A stretch of DNA of 5,404 nt from Limnohabitans sp. Lineage in GTDB: Bacteria; Pseudomonadota; Gammaproteobacteria; Burkholderiales; Burkholderiaceae_C. Position 1 is the first letter of the stretch. Every line of letters starts with the position of its first letter. Positions 4,979 through 5,404 of this stretch are shown here, in pieces. The notes beneath the pieces are model-generated. The model was not told the origin of the DNA, searched no databases, and saw only the letters and a program-made list of their open reading frames with translations. The position numbers were made by a program, and so were the translations under genes. The stretch spans positions 1 through 5,404 of the forward strand of contig JACDQO010000220.1 of the NCBI GenBank assembly GCA_015657605.1, written 5' to 3'.

Positions 4979-5404
4979 ATGACCGTTTTGCATTCCCAAC
5001 TGAACCCGCGTTCTGCCGATTTTCAGCACAACGCTGCTGCCATGCGTGGCCTGGTCGACGACCTGCGCGCCCACTTGGAGCGGGTGGCCCAAGGTGGCGG
5101 CGAGGCCCCCCGTGCCAAGCACACCGCCCGGGGCAAGCTGCTGCCGCGTGACCGCGTGCAGATGCTGCTCGATCCCGGCACGCCTTTTCTGGAAGTCGCG
5201 CCGCTGGCTGCCCTCAACATGTACAACAACGACGCACCCAGCTCGGGCGTGATCGTGGGCATTGGCCGCGTGAGTGGGGTGGACTGCATGATCGTGTGCA
5301 ACGACGCCACGGTGAAGGGTGGCACCTATTACCCGATGACGGTGAAAAAGCATTTGCGCGCACAAGAGATCGCGCAGCAAAACCACCTGCCCTGCATTTA
5401 TCTC
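4979..5404 (+). CDS. mccB: Methylcrotonyl-CoA carboxylase beta (carboxyltransferase) subunit, 3'-truncated by the window edge
   Basis: The frame is open from the ATG at 4979 to the last base, giving 142 residues, about a quarter of the roughly 535 usual for the family. The biotin-dependent carboxyltransferase domain begins with [23 protein letters not shown] (about 50-72). The segment [20 protein letters not shown] (113-132), followed by NHLPCIYL, is characteristic of methylcrotonyl-CoA carboxylase rather than the acetyl- or propionyl-CoA enzymes; the related geranyl-CoA carboxylase is a less likely alternative. With the biotinylated alpha subunit, expected outside the window, the enzyme carboxylates 3-methylcrotonyl-CoA to 3-methylglutaconyl-CoA in cytoplasmic leucine degradation. 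The start is supported by AGGA (4969-4972), 6 bases upstream. It is divergent from the AraC-type regulator across a region with two perfect inverted repeats. In liu-type operons isovaleryl-CoA dehydrogenase often comes first; here it does not directly precede this gene. Confidence 0.93.
   Translation, partial: MTVLHSQLNPRSADFQHNAAAMRGLVDDLRAHLERVAQGGGEAPRAKHTARGKLLPRDRVQMLLDPGTPFLEVAPLAALNMYNNDAPSSGVIVGIGRVSGVDCMIVCNDATVKGGTYYPMTVKKHLRAQEIAQQNHLPCIYL

Overview
This 5.4 kb window looks like ordinary chromosomal DNA from a GC-rich betaproteobacterium, most likely of the order Burkholderiales and the Comamonadaceae-type lineages. That placement rests on the character of the protein sequences and the company of genes, recalled from memory rather than searched. 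Genes are tightly packed on both strands. I see no insertion sequence, phage gene, CRISPR array, tRNA or rRNA.

Layout from left to right: (1) the 3' part of a YchJ-family gene on the plus strand (1-318). (2) A minus-strand pair made of a Tat-exported YcaC-like cysteine hydrolase of the isochorismatase superfamily (1301-2068) followed by a pirin-family gene (382-1233). A well-formed intrinsic terminator (1249-1275) sits between the two. (3) A short AT-rich divergent promoter region with two dyad-symmetric candidate operators (2069-2175). (4) A divergent LysR-type regulator on the plus strand (2176-3068) that is broken by an apparent one-base deletion near 2658. (5) A HAD-superfamily phosphatase (3118-3765). 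(6) A convergent AraC-family regulator on the minus strand (3789-4773 or slightly longer), whose N-terminal part is in another frame because of an apparent one-base insertion in a C6 run at 4718-4723. (7) A 205-base divergent region with two perfect inverted repeats. (8) The first 142 codons of the methylcrotonyl-CoA carboxylase beta subunit (4979 to the window end).

Functionally there are two regulator-plus-divergent-target modules. The LysR protein probably controls the hydrolase, and possibly pirin, across the shared promoter region. The AraC protein is placed to control the leucine-degradation carboxylase gene. The physiological substrates of the hydrolase, pirin and HAD enzyme cannot be read from the sequence.

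The most notable observations are the two independent frameshifts, one in each regulator. These could be real pseudogenes, phase variation at the C6 tract, or indel errors in the assembly. Next come the terminator wedged between hydrolase and pirin, the Tat signal on a normally cytoplasmic enzyme type, and the loss of the usual glutamate metal ligand in pirin. I found no convincing evidence of an undescribed multi-gene system.
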